A stretch of DNA of 64,000 nt from Actinotalea sp. Marseille-Q4924 (GCF_916618755.1 NZ_CAKAKB010000003.1:558001-622000), one strand, 5' to 3'; positions 15,851 through 24,125 are shown, numbered from the stretch's first letter. Program-made: numbers and translations. The notes: generated from the letters alone by a model not told the origin.

Positions 15851-16807
15851 TCAGCGGCGCTCGGGGTACCCGACGACGGGTGCGCTGACCTCGTCCAGGG
15901 CCGCGGTGATCGCGTCCGGCAGGTCGGTCTGCGCCGTGAGCGCCGCCCGCAGCTGCGCCGCCGTCCTGGCCCCGACGACGGCCGAGGCCACCTGCGGGCG
16001 GCCCAGCACCCAGCCGAGCGCCACCTCCAGCGGGCTGCGCGCCAGCCCGTCGGCGGCGGTCACCAGCGCCTCGACGACCGGCGCGGCCTCCCGGCCGAGG
16101 TAGGGCTCGACGAACCCGGCCAGGTGCGCGGACGCCGCCCGCGAGTCGGCGGGCACCGCCCGGCGGTACTTGCCCGTCAGGACGCCCCGACCCAGTGGTG
16201 ACCACGCGAGGACACCCACGCCCAGGTCCGCGGCGGCGGGGACGACCTCGCGCTCGACGCCGCGCTGGAGCAGCGAGTACTCCACCTCGACGGCGGCGAG
16301 GCGGCCCGGTCCGAGCAGCGTGGCCGCGCGCGCCGTCTGCCAGCCGGGGTGGTTGGACAGCCCGACGTACCGGGCCCGCCCGGAGGCGAGGGCCAGCTCC
16401 AGCGCGCTCACCGTCTCGGCCAGGGGCGTCCGCGGGTCCGGCGTCTGCACGAGCCACAGGTCGACGTGGTCCGTGCCGAGGCGCTCCAGCGACCCGTCCA
16501 GGGAGGACAGCAGCGCGCCCCGGGAGGCGTCGACGACCCGGCCGCCGGGGGAGTGGCGCACGCCCGCCTTGGTGCACAGGACGACGTCGTCGCGGGAGAC
16601 CGCCGTGCGCAGCAGGTGACCGATGAGCTCCTCGGCGGACCCGTCGGCGTACGAGGCGGCCGTGTCGAGGAGCGTGCCACCCGCCTCGACGAAGTCGCGC
16701 AGCTGCTCGGCTGCCTCGTGCTCGTCGGTGTCGCGGCTCCAGGTGAGCGTCCCCAGCCCCAGGGCCGAGACACGCAGACCGGTGCTCCCGACGAGTCGTT
16801 CCTCCAT
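15851..16807 (-). CDS. Aldo/keto reductase
   Basis: This 318-residue protein is a TIM-barrel NADPH-dependent oxidoreductase starting MEERLVGSTGLRVSALGLGT. Of the catalytic tetrad, Asp48, Tyr53 (both in LLDTAASY) and Lys80 (LCTKAG) are present, but the usual His position, in DLWLVQTPD, is Gln121. NADPH-binding SPLGRGVLTGK and the C-terminal helix region are intact. A changed tetrad may alter substrate or reaction. TAGCCT ends 8 nt before the ATG. The gene is divergent from uppP, with an 11-bp tandem repeat between them. Confidence 0.88.
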   Translation of the reverse strand: MEERLVGSTGLRVSALGLGTLTWSRDTDEHEAAEQLRDFVEAGGTLLDTAASYADGSAEELIGHLLRTAVSRDDVVLCTKAGVRHSPGGRVVDASRGALLSSLDGSLERLGTDHVDLWLVQTPDPRTPLAETVSALELALASGRARYVGLSNHPGWQTARAATLLGPGRLAAVEVEYSLLQRGVEREVVPAAADLGVGVLAWSPLGRGVLTGKYRRAVPADSRAASAHLAGFVEPYLGREAAPVVEALVTAADGLARSPLEVALGWVLGRPQVASAVVGARTAAQLRAALTAQTDLPDAITAALDEVSAPVVGYPERR

Positions 16808-16815
16808 GGTCGTGC

Positions 16816-16821
16816 AGGCTA
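16816..16821 (-). promoter_or_regulatory. -10 element TAGCCT for aldo/keto reductase
   Basis: On the minus strand TAGCCT ends 8 nt before the ATG at 16807, which fits a leaderless or nearly leaderless mRNA. Confidence 0.5.
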
Positions 16822-16874
16822 CCGGCGGGGAGGGGGACCCGGCCGCAGCGCGCGCGGGGGCGGCAGGGCAGGTG

Positions 16875-16940
16875 GGCTGCAGGTCGGCTGCAGGTCGGCT
16901 GCACGTCGGCTGCACGTCGGCTGCACGTCGGCTGCACGTC
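16875..16940. repeat. 11-bp tandem repeat, six copies
   Basis: Two copies of GGCTGCAGGTC are followed by four copies of GGCTGCACGTC with no spacer. The array lies between the divergent promoters of the aldo/keto reductase and uppP, and a period near one helical turn would place each copy on the same DNA face. Confidence 0.9.
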
Positions 16941-16961
16941 GGAGGCTCGTCCGCTCCCGGG

Positions 16962-16967
16962 TAACGT
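16962..16967 (+). promoter_or_regulatory. -10 element TAACGT for uppP
   Basis: TAACGT ends 8 nt before the GTG start at 16976; no ribosome binding site is visible, so a leaderless mRNA is likely. Confidence 0.5.
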
Positions 16968-16975
16968 TGCCCGCC

Positions 16976-17851
16976 GTGACATGGTGGGAGTCGGTCGTCC
17001 TCGGACTCGTGCAGGGGCTCACCGAGTTCCTCCCGGTGTCCTCCAGCGCGCACCTGCGCATCGTCGGGCAGGTCCTGCCGGGCGGGTCCGACCCGGGCGC
17101 GGCGTTCACCGCCGTGACCCAGATCGGCACGGAGACGGCCGTCCTCCTCTACTTCCGCAAGGACATCGCGCGGATCGTCGTGGCGTGGTGGCGGGCCGTC
17201 TCCGGGCGGAACGGCACGACCCGGCGTGACCGCCTCGGTGCTGACGACCCGGACGCGCGCATCGCCTGGTGGATCGCGCTCGGCAGCGTGCCGATCGTCG
17301 TCCTCGGCCTGCTCTTCGAGGAGCAGATCGTCGGGCCGTTCCGCAACCTCTACGTCGTCGCGGGGATGCTCGCGCTCTTCGCCGTGTTCCTCGGGATCGC
17401 GGACCGCGTCGGCGCCAAGCACCGCACCCTGGACCGGCTGACGTGGAAGCACGCCGTCCTCTTCGGCTTCGCGCAGGCGATGGCGCTGGTGCCGGGCGTG
17501 TCGCGCTCCGGCGGCACCATCACCGCGGGGCTGCTCATGGGCTACACCCGGGAGGCAGCGGCGAGGTACTCCTTCCTCCTGGCCATCCCGGCCGTGCTCG
17601 GCTCGGGCTTCCAGCAGCTGTTCACCAGCCTGGACGAGTTCGGGACCGCCGGGACGCCCTCGCTGGCGCTCACCGCCCTGGCCACCGTCGTGGCGTTCGG
17701 CGTCGGGTACGTCGTCATCATCGGCTTCCTCAAGGTCGTGTCGACGTACAGCTACATGCCCTTCGTCCTCTACCGCATCGCGCTCGCGGTCGTCGTCGTC
17801 GTCCTGCTCGTGGTGGGCGTGCTGGCGCCGCTCGCCGGCGCGGACGCCTGA
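16976..17851 (+). CDS. uppP: Undecaprenyl-diphosphatase
   Basis: This 291-residue integral membrane phosphatase recycles undecaprenyl diphosphate to the monophosphate carrier for peptidoglycan synthesis and confers bacitracin tolerance. Both active-site signatures are present: QGLTEFLPVSSSAHL near residue 15 and VPGVSRSGGT near residue 170. About eight membrane helices follow the family pattern. The GTG at 16976 gives the expected MTWWESVVLGLVQG start; upstream codons are repeat-derived. A hairpin follows the stop. Confidence 0.95.
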   Translation: MTWWESVVLGLVQGLTEFLPVSSSAHLRIVGQVLPGGSDPGAAFTAVTQIGTETAVLLYFRKDIARIVVAWWRAVSGRNGTTRRDRLGADDPDARIAWWIALGSVPIVVLGLLFEEQIVGPFRNLYVVAGMLALFAVFLGIADRVGAKHRTLDRLTWKHAVLFGFAQAMALVPGVSRSGGTITAGLLMGYTREAAARYSFLLAIPAVLGSGFQQLFTSLDEFGTAGTPSLALTALATVVAFGVGYVVIIGFLKVVSTYSYMPFVLYRIALAVVVVVLLVVGVLAPLAGADA

Positions 17852-17855
17852 CCGA

Positions 17856-17885
17856 CCGGTCCCGCCCTGGTGAGGGCAGGACCGG
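17856..17885. terminator. Hairpin between convergent uppP and sugar kinase genes
   Basis: CCGGTCC-C-GCCCT pairs with AGGGC-A-GGACCGG with one internal mismatch around a GGTG loop. It could stop transcription from both sides. Confidence 0.65.
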
Positions 17886-17898
17886 CCGGCCGCATGCC

Positions 17899-18531
17899 TC
17901 AGCGGACGATCAGATCGGCACGCTGCCGCGTGGCCGCTATGAGCTCTGCGTTGCGCTGGTCCGATCCGACGGAGCGCTCACGCGCCTCCGTCGGTGAGCG
18001 GCCGAACCGCTGGTGACGGGCGATGAGTCGCTCGAGCCGCGGGCCCTCGCCGGGCTCCACGTACCAGCACTCGTCCAGGAGCGGCCCTACGGCGCCCCAG
18101 GCCCCCTCGTCGAGCAGGAGGTAGTTGCCCTCGGTGATGACGAGGGGGACGTCGCGGGGGACGGGCACCGACCCGGCGATGGCCTCCTCGATCGACCGGT
18201 CGAAGAACGGGGCGTAGACCACTGCGTCGTCGGCGGACCGCAGACGACGCAGGAGCGCCACGTAGCCGAGAGCGTCGAACGTGTCCGGTGCGCCCTTGCG
18301 GTCGCGGACGCCGAGCCGGCGGAGCTCCGCCTCCGCGAGGTGGAACCCGTCCATGCCGACCAGTCGGGCACGGTCGCCGAGCTCGGCGGCGAGCGCCTCG
18401 GCGAGGGTGGACTTCCCCGCGCCGGGGGCGCCGGTGATGCCGAGGATCCGGCGCCCGCCCGCGTCCGCGAGGCGGTGCGCCCGCTCCAGCAGCGCGGGGT
18501 CGAGCGCCGGCACCGGGTCCGTGCTGCTCAT
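17899..18531 (-). CDS. frcK: P-loop nucleoside/sugar kinase of ABC importer operon (FrcK-like)
   Basis: This 210-residue protein has Walker A GAPGAGKS near residue 35 and the uridine-kinase-like features GMDGFHLAE and DRSIEEAIAG. The last gene of an operon of binding protein, permease and ATPase, it overlaps the ATPase stop by 4 bp (ATGA). The same order is known in the rhizobial frcBCAK fructose importer, where the kinase is proposed to act on imported sugar. Phosphorylation of fructose or a related sugar is thus an inference from context; nucleosides remain possible. Confidence 0.75.
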   Translation of the reverse strand: MSSTDPVPALDPALLERAHRLADAGGRRILGITGAPGAGKSTLAEALAAELGDRARLVGMDGFHLAEAELRRLGVRDRKGAPDTFDALGYVALLRRLRSADDAVVYAPFFDRSIEEAIAGSVPVPRDVPLVITEGNYLLLDEGAWGAVGPLLDECWYVEPGEGPRLERLIARHQRFGRSPTEARERSVGSDQRNAELIAATRQRADLIVR

Positions 18532-19400
18532 GCCTTGCCCGTCTCGCGTCGGTGCGCCCGCTCGTCGTAGTGGCTGCGTCCCCCGACCTCGTCCGGCTCC
18601 ACGGCGCCCGTCATGATCGCCACGGCGTCGGACATGGTGTGCGTCTGAGGGCTGACGACCGCGATCCGCTTGCCGAGGCGGTGGATGTGGATGCGGTCCG
18701 CGATGTCGAAGACGTGCGGCATGTTGTGGGAGATGAGCACCACGGGCAGGCCGCGCGCGCTGATCCGGCGGATGAGGTCGAGGACCATGCCCGACTCCCG
18801 CACACCCAGGGCGGCCGTCGGCTCGTCCATGATGACGAGCTTCGTGCCGAAGGCGGCGGCCCGCGCCACCGCCACGCTCTGCCGCTGCCCGCCGGAGAGG
18901 CTCTCCACCGGTTGGCGGACGTCCGGGATGCGGACCCCGAGGGAGTCGAGCTGGTGCTGCGCCTCCTCCCGCATCGCGCGAGCGTCGACCATGCGCAGGA
19001 GACTGCCGAGCGGTCCGGACCGGCGCACCTCCCTGCCGAGGTACAGGTTGGAGGCGATGTCGAGCGCCGGGGCCACCGCCAGGTCCTGGTAGACCGTCTC
19101 GATGCCCTGGGCGCGCGCCTCGATCGGCGAGTGGAACGAGACCGGCTCTCCGTCGAGCAGCAGCTCGCCGCTGTCCGGTGTCACGGCGCCGGACAGCGCC
19201 TTCACCAGGGTGGACTTGCCGGCGCCGTTGTCACCGATGACGGCGAGGACCTCCCCGGGCATGAGCTCGAAGTCCGCGTCGACCATCGCGCGCACGTGTC
19301 CGTACGACTTCGACAGCTTCCGCCCCTCGAGGACCGGCGTCCGGTCGTCGCCGCGTGCCGCGGTCGCACCGCGCCCGTCCGTGCCTGTGCTGCTGCTCAT
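18528..19400 (-). CDS. frcA: Sugar ABC transporter ATP-binding protein (CUT2, single NBD)
   Basis: This 290-residue ATPase has Walker A GDNGAGKST, the Q-loop in TVYQDLA, signature LSGGQRQS, Walker B LVIMDEPTAAL and switch histidine in LISHNMPH. CUT2 importers such as RbsA usually fuse two such domains; a single-domain version typifies the fructose (Frc) subgroup. The start ATG overlaps the permease stop by 4 bp. The N-terminal 25 residues are a Gly/Asp-rich extension of no clear role. Confidence 0.88.
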   Translation of the reverse strand: MSSSTGTDGRGATAARGDDRTPVLEGRKLSKSYGHVRAMVDADFELMPGEVLAVIGDNGAGKSTLVKALSGAVTPDSGELLLDGEPVSFHSPIEARAQGIETVYQDLAVAPALDIASNLYLGREVRRSGPLGSLLRMVDARAMREEAQHQLDSLGVRIPDVRQPVESLSGGQRQSVAVARAAAFGTKLVIMDEPTAALGVRESGMVLDLIRRISARGLPVVLISHNMPHVFDIADRIHIHRLGKRIAVVSPQTHTMSDAVAIMTGAVEPDEVGGRSHYDERAHRRETGKA

Positions 19401-20419
19401 CGTGCTGCCCTCCTGCGTGACGCCTGGTCGAGAGAGACCGCGACGATGACGAGGACCCCGGTGGCGAGGTCCTGGTACAGGTTGTCGATGCCCGCCTGGG
19501 TGAGCCCCGAGCGCAGGACACCGACGATGAGAGCCCCGATCAGCGTCCCGACGACGCTGCCGCGGCCGCCGAACAGGCTCGTGCCCCCGATGACGACCGC
19601 CGTGATGCTGTCCAGGTTGGCGGTCTGGTAGGCGTTCGGGTCGGCGTTGGGGATGCGACCCAGAGCCTGCCACGCCGCGAGTCCGTAGAGCGCCCCGGCG
19701 GCGACGTACACGGACAGGATCGTCCGGTTGACCTTGATGCCGACCAGCCGGGCCGACTCGGGTGCGTTGCCCACGGCGTACACGTGGCGGCCCCAGGAGG
19801 TCTTCGCGAGTGCGAACCAGAAGGCCGAGAAGACCACGATGAGCAGGAGGGTCCCCCAGGTGATCCGGACGCCCCCCACCGTCGTGCCCTGTCCCCAGAT
19901 CCGCAGGAGCGGCTCGCTCACGGAGTAGCTGCGTGAGCCGGAGTACAGCCGTGCCAGGGCGTAGACGACGGTGAGCATGCCCAGCGTCACGATGAACGGC
20001 GGGAGCCCCAGCCGGGTGACGAGGAGGCCGCTGACCGTGCCGAGCGCGATGGTGACGGTCATGCCCAGCAGGAGGGCCAGCAGCGGGTCCCCGCCGTCGA
20101 AGACCCACTTGGCCATGACGATGGTCCCCAGCACCGCGATCGCGCCGTTGGCCAGGTCGATGCCGGCAGTGAGGATGATGAGGGTCTGCCCCAGCGCGAG
20201 CGTGCCGATGACGATCGACTGCTGGAGGATCAGCGACGCGTTGCCCGCGGTCGCGAAGGTGTCGGTCGTGACCGTGAAGACCACGATCGCGAAGAGAAGT
20301 GCTGCGAGCGGACCCACGAGCGGGTTCCGCAGTGCTCGTCCGAGCGCCTCCCGGCGTTCGGTCGACGCGGGGGCCGGTCCGCCCGAGGGCGGGTCGGCGG
20401 CAGTGGTCGTGTCGGTCAT
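19397..20419 (-). CDS. frcC: Sugar ABC transporter permease (CUT2 family)
   Basis: This 340-residue permease has about ten membrane helices and family motifs ILTAGIDLANGAI and GGTSLFGGRGS near the C-terminus. It would form a homodimeric channel with the FrcA-like ATPase. A 133-bp gap separates it from the binding protein gene upstream, unlike the 4-bp overlaps downstream, and that gap holds two overlapping hairpins. GAGGA precedes the ATG at 20419. Confidence 0.88.
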   Translation of the reverse strand: MTDTTTAADPPSGGPAPASTERREALGRALRNPLVGPLAALLFAIVVFTVTTDTFATAGNASLILQQSIVIGTLALGQTLIILTAGIDLANGAIAVLGTIVMAKWVFDGGDPLLALLLGMTVTIALGTVSGLLVTRLGLPPFIVTLGMLTVVYALARLYSGSRSYSVSEPLLRIWGQGTTVGGVRITWGTLLLIVVFSAFWFALAKTSWGRHVYAVGNAPESARLVGIKVNRTILSVYVAAGALYGLAAWQALGRIPNADPNAYQTANLDSITAVVIGGTSLFGGRGSVVGTLIGALIVGVLRSGLTQAGIDNLYQDLATGVLVIVAVSLDQASRRRAAR

Positions 20420-20470
20420 GGTCGGTCCTCGTCTCGTCGTCAGGTCCCTGCGGCGGCTCGGCCGCGGCGA

Positions 20471-20510
20471 CCGCGGTGGGGAGGGCGCTGTGCCGCCCTC
20501 CCCACCGCGG
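20471..20510 (-). terminator. 17-bp hairpin between binding-protein and permease genes (downstream alternative)
   Basis: Perfect 17-bp arms (20471-20487 with 20494-20510) close a 6-nt loop. It shares 20499-20510 with the hairpin 20499-20533, so the two are mutually exclusive in one RNA. Confidence 0.75.
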
Positions 20511-20533
20511 CCGGGCGCCGGCCGCGGTGGGGA
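20499..20533 (-). terminator. 16-bp hairpin directly after binding-protein gene (upstream alternative)
   Basis: Perfect 16-bp arms (20499-20514 with 20518-20533) enclose a 3-nt loop, starting 20 nt after the stop codon. In the leftward transcript this forms first and would block the second, longer hairpin. Confidence 0.7.
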
Positions 20534-20552
20534 CGTCTGCGTCCGTGCGCGG

Positions 20553-21599
20553 TCAGCCCCAGCAGTTCTCCAGGCCCCACTCGGTGTCCTCGGACTCGAT
20601 GCCTTCCACCGGGTCGTCGGTGATGACGACACTGCCCGTGTCGACGAAGCCCGACGGCGGTTCGCCGCCCTCGGCGGCCTCGATGATGGCGTCGATGCCC
20701 TGGCGCACCATCTCGGCGGGGAACTGCATGACGGTGGCCGCGTACTTGCCGTCGGCGACGTCCTGGACGCCCTCGCAGCCGCCGTCGATCGAGCCGATGG
20801 TGATCTGGTCGGTGAGGCCCCGGGCCTCGATGGCGGCGTAGGCACCGCGCGCCGCCGGCTCGTTGATCGTGTACACCGCGTTGACGTCCGGGCTGCGCTG
20901 GAGGAGGTTCTCCATCGCTGTCTGCGCCGTGTTCTGGTCGCCCTGGGTGTTCTCCATGCCGACGATCTCCGGGTCGCCCTCCTCCAGCCCGAATCCCTCG
21001 AGGAAGCCGTCGTGCCGGAGGGTGTCGACCGTGCCCCCGGCCGTGCCGTCGAGCATGATGAGCTTCGGCTCCTCGTCGCCGAGGACGGCGCGGACGTAGG
21101 CGCCCTGGAGCCGCCCGGCCTCGAAGTTGTCCGTGGCGAAGGTCGCGTCGACCGCGTCCTCGGGATCGGTGGCCGTGTCCAGGGCGACGACGACGATGCC
21201 CTGCGAGCGGGCCTGCTCGATCGCGCCGAGCACGCCGCTGGAGTTGCTCGGCGTGATCATGATGCCGTCGACACCCTGCGCGATGAGGTCCTCGATCGCC
21301 CGGACCTGGCCCTCGTTGTCCCCGTCGAACTCGCCCGCGAGCGCGGTCAGCTCGGCGCCCTGCTCCTGGGCGTACTCCGACGCGACCTCACGCATGGTGA
21401 CGAAGAACGGGTTGGTCTCGGTCTTGGTGACGAGCCCGATGCTGACGTCACCGCCCCCGGTCTCGCCGCCCGCCCCGTCGTCGGGTGCTTCTCCCTCGGA
21501 GCCGCACGCGGCCACCAGGCCTGCCACGGCGACCGCCGCGATCACGTGGCCGGGCAGGCGCCGTGGCCGTCCGCTGGTCCTCGGTCGGTGGGTTCTCAC
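20553..21599 (-). CDS. frcB: Sugar ABC transporter substrate-binding lipoprotein
   Basis: This 348-residue protein has a signal peptide and lipobox LVAAC (Cys32), then a type I periplasmic-binding fold of the ribose/fructose group, starting VSIGLVTKTETNPFF, with GVDGIMITP, FATDNFEAGR and SIDGGCEGV. It captures the sugar at the cell surface for the FrcCA-like transporter. The GTG at 21599 is preceded by AAAGGAG 7 nt upstream. Expression is probably repressed by the divergent LacI protein and activated by a CRP-like factor, given the sites at 21656-21704. Fructose as ligand is inferred from operon order. Confidence 0.88.
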   Translation of the reverse strand: MRTHRPRTSGRPRRLPGHVIAAVAVAGLVAACGSEGEAPDDGAGGETGGGDVSIGLVTKTETNPFFVTMREVASEYAQEQGAELTALAGEFDGDNEGQVRAIEDLIAQGVDGIMITPSNSSGVLGAIEQARSQGIVVVALDTATDPEDAVDATFATDNFEAGRLQGAYVRAVLGDEEPKLIMLDGTAGGTVDTLRHDGFLEGFGLEEGDPEIVGMENTQGDQNTAQTAMENLLQRSPDVNAVYTINEPAARGAYAAIEARGLTDQITIGSIDGGCEGVQDVADGKYAATVMQFPAEMVRQGIDAIIEAAEGGEPPSGFVDTGSVVITDDPVEGIESEDTEWGLENCWG

Positions 21600-21655
21600 T
21601 GTGGCGCTCCTTTGCGTTACTGGTGCGTTTCTTTGGCACCTTTGTGGGTACAGCG

Positions 21656-21671
21656 AGTGAAACAGATCACA
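21656..21671. promoter_or_regulatory. CRP-like binding site in sugar operon control region
   Basis: AGTGA-AACAGA-TCACA matches the CRP/GlxR consensus TGTGA-N6-TCACA with one mismatch. It lies 11 bp from the LacI-type palindrome, between the divergent starts. Confidence 0.65.
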
Positions 21672-21682
21672 GTTAGGACGGG

Positions 21683-21704
21683 CAAGCGTTTGCGCAAACG
21701 CTTG
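21683..21704. promoter_or_regulatory. LacI-family operator, perfect 22-bp palindrome
   Basis: The half-site CAAGCGTTTGC is followed at once by its exact complement GCAAACGCTTG. Even-length palindromes with a central CG-type step like this are typical of LacI-family operators. It lies 21 bp before the regulator start and 83 bp before the binding protein start, so it can control both. Confidence 0.85.
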
Positions 21705-21725
21705 TCTGGGAGCGATCATTGAGGC

Positions 21726-22736
21726 GTGGTCACCATCACCGACGTCGCACGGCGGGCCGGCGTGTCCGCCTCCACCGTGTCCCACGTGCTCAACAGCACC
21801 CGCTTCGTGAGCCAGGAGGCGCGGGACAGGGTGCTCGAGGCCATCGACGCCCTCGACTACGTGCCCAACCACCAGGCGCGTTCGCTGGTGCGGTCGCAGA
21901 CGCAGCAGATCGGCGTCGCGATGTCTGCGTTGACGAACCTCTACTTCGGTGAGGTCGTCCACGCCATCGAGGAGGCCACGAGCAAGGTCGGATACACCCT
22001 TGTCCTCGCCGACACGCACGACGACCCCGCGACGGAGGCGAAGGTCGTCGCGGCGCTGCGCGAGCGACGCCTGGACGGGCTCCTCCTGGCGCCGTCCGCC
22101 GGAGCAGGGACCGTCCTCGACCGCCTCGCCCGGAGCGGCCTCCCGACCGTGCTCGTCGACCGGTCACCCGATCCTCGTTTCGACTCGGTCTGCAGCGAGA
22201 ACGTCAAGCCGATGGCGCAGCTGGTGCTGCACCTGGCGCAGCGCGGTCACCGGAGGATCGCCATGGTGTCGGGGATGCCAGGCCTGACCACCAGCGACGA
22301 ACGGGTGACGGGCTACCGCAGGGGCCTGGCGGCGGCAGGTCTGCCCGAGGTGCCGGAGCTGATCGTCCGCGGCGACTCCGACGCCGAGCGGACCCATGCC
22401 GTCGTCGGGGCGCTCATGGACCTCCCGGAGCCCCCCACCGCGATCGTGGCGGCCCAGAACACGATGGTGATCGCCACCATGCGCACCCTGCGGAGCCGGG
22501 GGCTCGCCGTGCCGGCGGACGTCGCCGTCGTCGGCTTCGACGACTTCGAGTGGGCGGACGTGTTCTCACCCCGCCTCACGACGGTCGCGCAGGACGCCGG
22601 CGCGATCGGTGCCATGGCGGTGAAGCTGCTGCTGAGGCGCATCGCCGGCACGGCATCGGAGCCCAGGGCGGTGCGGATCCCCGCCACGGTGCAGCATCGC
22701 GACTCCTGCGGCTGCACCCATCGGCGCGCGGGATGA
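21726..22736 (+). CDS. LacI family transcriptional regulator of the sugar operon
   Basis: This 336-residue repressor has an N-terminal helix-turn-helix and hinge (about 1-58: TITDVARRAGVSASTVSHVLN, then DYVPNHQARSL) and a sugar-binding core of the periplasmic-binding fold with LVDRSPDPRF and GFDDFEWADVFSPRLTTV. It is divergent from the ABC importer, and the 22-bp palindrome 21 bp upstream is the obvious operator, so it probably represses both directions until the imported sugar or its phosphate binds. GATCAT ends 6 nt before the GTG start, suggesting a leaderless mRNA. Confidence 0.9.
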   Translation: MVTITDVARRAGVSASTVSHVLNSTRFVSQEARDRVLEAIDALDYVPNHQARSLVRSQTQQIGVAMSALTNLYFGEVVHAIEEATSKVGYTLVLADTHDDPATEAKVVAALRERRLDGLLLAPSAGAGTVLDRLARSGLPTVLVDRSPDPRFDSVCSENVKPMAQLVLHLAQRGHRRIAMVSGMPGLTTSDERVTGYRRGLAAAGLPEVPELIVRGDSDAERTHAVVGALMDLPEPPTAIVAAQNTMVIATMRTLRSRGLAVPADVAVVGFDDFEWADVFSPRLTTVAQDAGAIGAMAVKLLLRRIAGTASEPRAVRIPATVQHRDSCGCTHRRAG

Positions 22737-22828
22737 CAGGTGTGGGCACGGACGCCGTGAGCCTGTGCGCACGCGGTCGCCGCCATCCGGCCGGGAGGAC
22801 GTCGGCACGAGTGGTGGGACCACTGGCT

Positions 22829-22834
22829 TAGGCT
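22829..22834 (+). promoter_or_regulatory. -10 element TAGGCT, leaderless arrangement, before mshC
   Basis: TAGGCT ends 6 nt before the GTG start at 22841, so the first base of the mRNA is probably the first base of the start codon. Confidence 0.6.
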
Positions 22835-22840
22835 TCGTGG

Positions 22841-24100
22841 GTGCAGACCTGGCCGGCCCCCCACGTGCCCGAGCTCCCCGGTCACGGCCCCGAGGTCCGG
22901 GTCGTGGACACCACCTCCGGCGAGCTGGTCGTCGCCGCCCCCGGTGCGGTCGCCGAGCTGTACGTCTGCGGGATCACCCCGTACGACGCGACCCACCTCG
23001 GTCACGCGGCCACCTACGTCGCCTTCGACCTGCTGCACCGTGCCTGGCTCGACGCCGGCAAGGAGGTGCACTACGCGTCCAACGTCACGGACGTCGACGA
23101 CCCGCTCCTGGAACGTGCCACGGCCACGGGGGTGGACTGGGAGAAGCTCGCCGAGGAGCAGACCGCCCTGTTCGCGGAGGACATGACCGCTCTGGGTGTG
23201 CTCCCTCCGACCACGTACCTCGGTGCTGTGGAGACCATCCCCACCATCGCGGACGCCGTGCAGCGGCTGCTCGACCAGGGCCTGGCCTACCGCGTGCCCA
23301 TCGAGGAGGGCGCGGGCGGCGACCGTCCCGACCTCGGCGACGTCTACGCGGACGTCCAGGCGGACCCGCACTTCGGCTCCGTGGCGGGCCTGGGCCACGA
23401 CGAGACCGTCGCGCTGTTCGCGGAGCGGGGCGGCGACCCGAGGCGTCCCGGCAAGCGCGACCCGCTGGACCCGGCGCTGTGGCGCCGCGAGCGTCCCGGT
23501 GAGCCCGCCTGGGAGGCGGGGGAGCTGGGGACCGGACGGCCCGGCTGGCACATCGAGTGCACCGTCATCGCCCAGGACGCCCTCGGGTCCGAGTTCGACG
23601 TGCAGGGGGGCGGGCGTGACCTGTGCTTCCCCCACCACGAGATGAGCACGGCGCACGCCCGCGCCCTCGGGGGTGAGGGAGCGCGCGCCCACATGCACGC
23701 CGGGATGGTCGCCTACGACGGCGCCAAGATGAGCAAGTCGCTCGGGAACCTCGTCCTCGTCTCGCGCCTGCGGGAGCACGGCGTGGACCCGATGGCGGTG
23801 CGCCTGGCGATCCTCGCCCACCACTACCGCGAGGACTGGGAGTGGACCGACGAGGCGCTCCGCCGCGCCGCCGCGCGGCTCGAGCGGTGGCGCTCGGCGC
23901 TGTCCGGCAACGGCGGTCCCGACGCGACGTCGACGATCGAGGCGATCCGCACCGCGATGGCCGAGGACCTCGACGCCCCGGCCGCGCTGCGGGCCGTCGA
24001 CACGTGGGCGGACGCCGCACTGAGCGTCGGCGGGGACGACATCGGCGCCCCGGGGCTCGTGGCCCGAGCGCTCGACGCCCTCCTCGGCGTCCGGGTCTGA
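22841..24100 (+). CDS. mshC: Cysteine--1-D-myo-inosityl 2-amino-2-deoxy-alpha-D-glucopyranoside ligase
   Basis: This 419-residue enzyme joins cysteine to GlcN-inositol, the third dedicated step of mycothiol synthesis in the cytoplasm. It is a cysteinyl-tRNA synthetase relative: the HIGH-type motif is in [14 protein letters not shown] is KMSKSLGN near residue 298, and the zinc-binding part has WHIECTVIA. The C-terminal anticodon domain of true CysRS is missing and the protein has the MshC length of about 410-420. Mycothiol is the main thiol of actinobacteria and supports the taxonomic call. No other msh gene is adjacent. Confidence 0.92.
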   Translation: MQTWPAPHVPELPGHGPEVRVVDTTSGELVVAAPGAVAELYVCGITPYDATHLGHAATYVAFDLLHRAWLDAGKEVHYASNVTDVDDPLLERATATGVDWEKLAEEQTALFAEDMTALGVLPPTTYLGAVETIPTIADAVQRLLDQGLAYRVPIEEGAGGDRPDLGDVYADVQADPHFGSVAGLGHDETVALFAERGGDPRRPGKRDPLDPALWRRERPGEPAWEAGELGTGRPGWHIECTVIAQDALGSEFDVQGGGRDLCFPHHEMSTAHARALGGEGARAHMHAGMVAYDGAKMSKSLGNLVLVSRLREHGVDPMAVRLAILAHHYREDWEWTDEALRRAAARLERWRSALSGNGGPDATSTIEAIRTAMAEDLDAPAALRAVDTWADAALSVGGDDIGAPGLVARALDALLGVRV

Positions 24101-24125
24101 CGCTCCGGGTCCGACGTCGCGGGCG

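Noticed and set aside
16820-16960. Tandem repeat as a CRISPR array
   Set aside because: Units are 11 bp with no spacers, and no cas genes are present.
24101-24125. Terminator between mshC and PAC2 gene
   Set aside because: TGACGC and GCGTCA can pair, but the stem is only 6 bp with a long loop and includes the stop codons; it is too weak to annotate.
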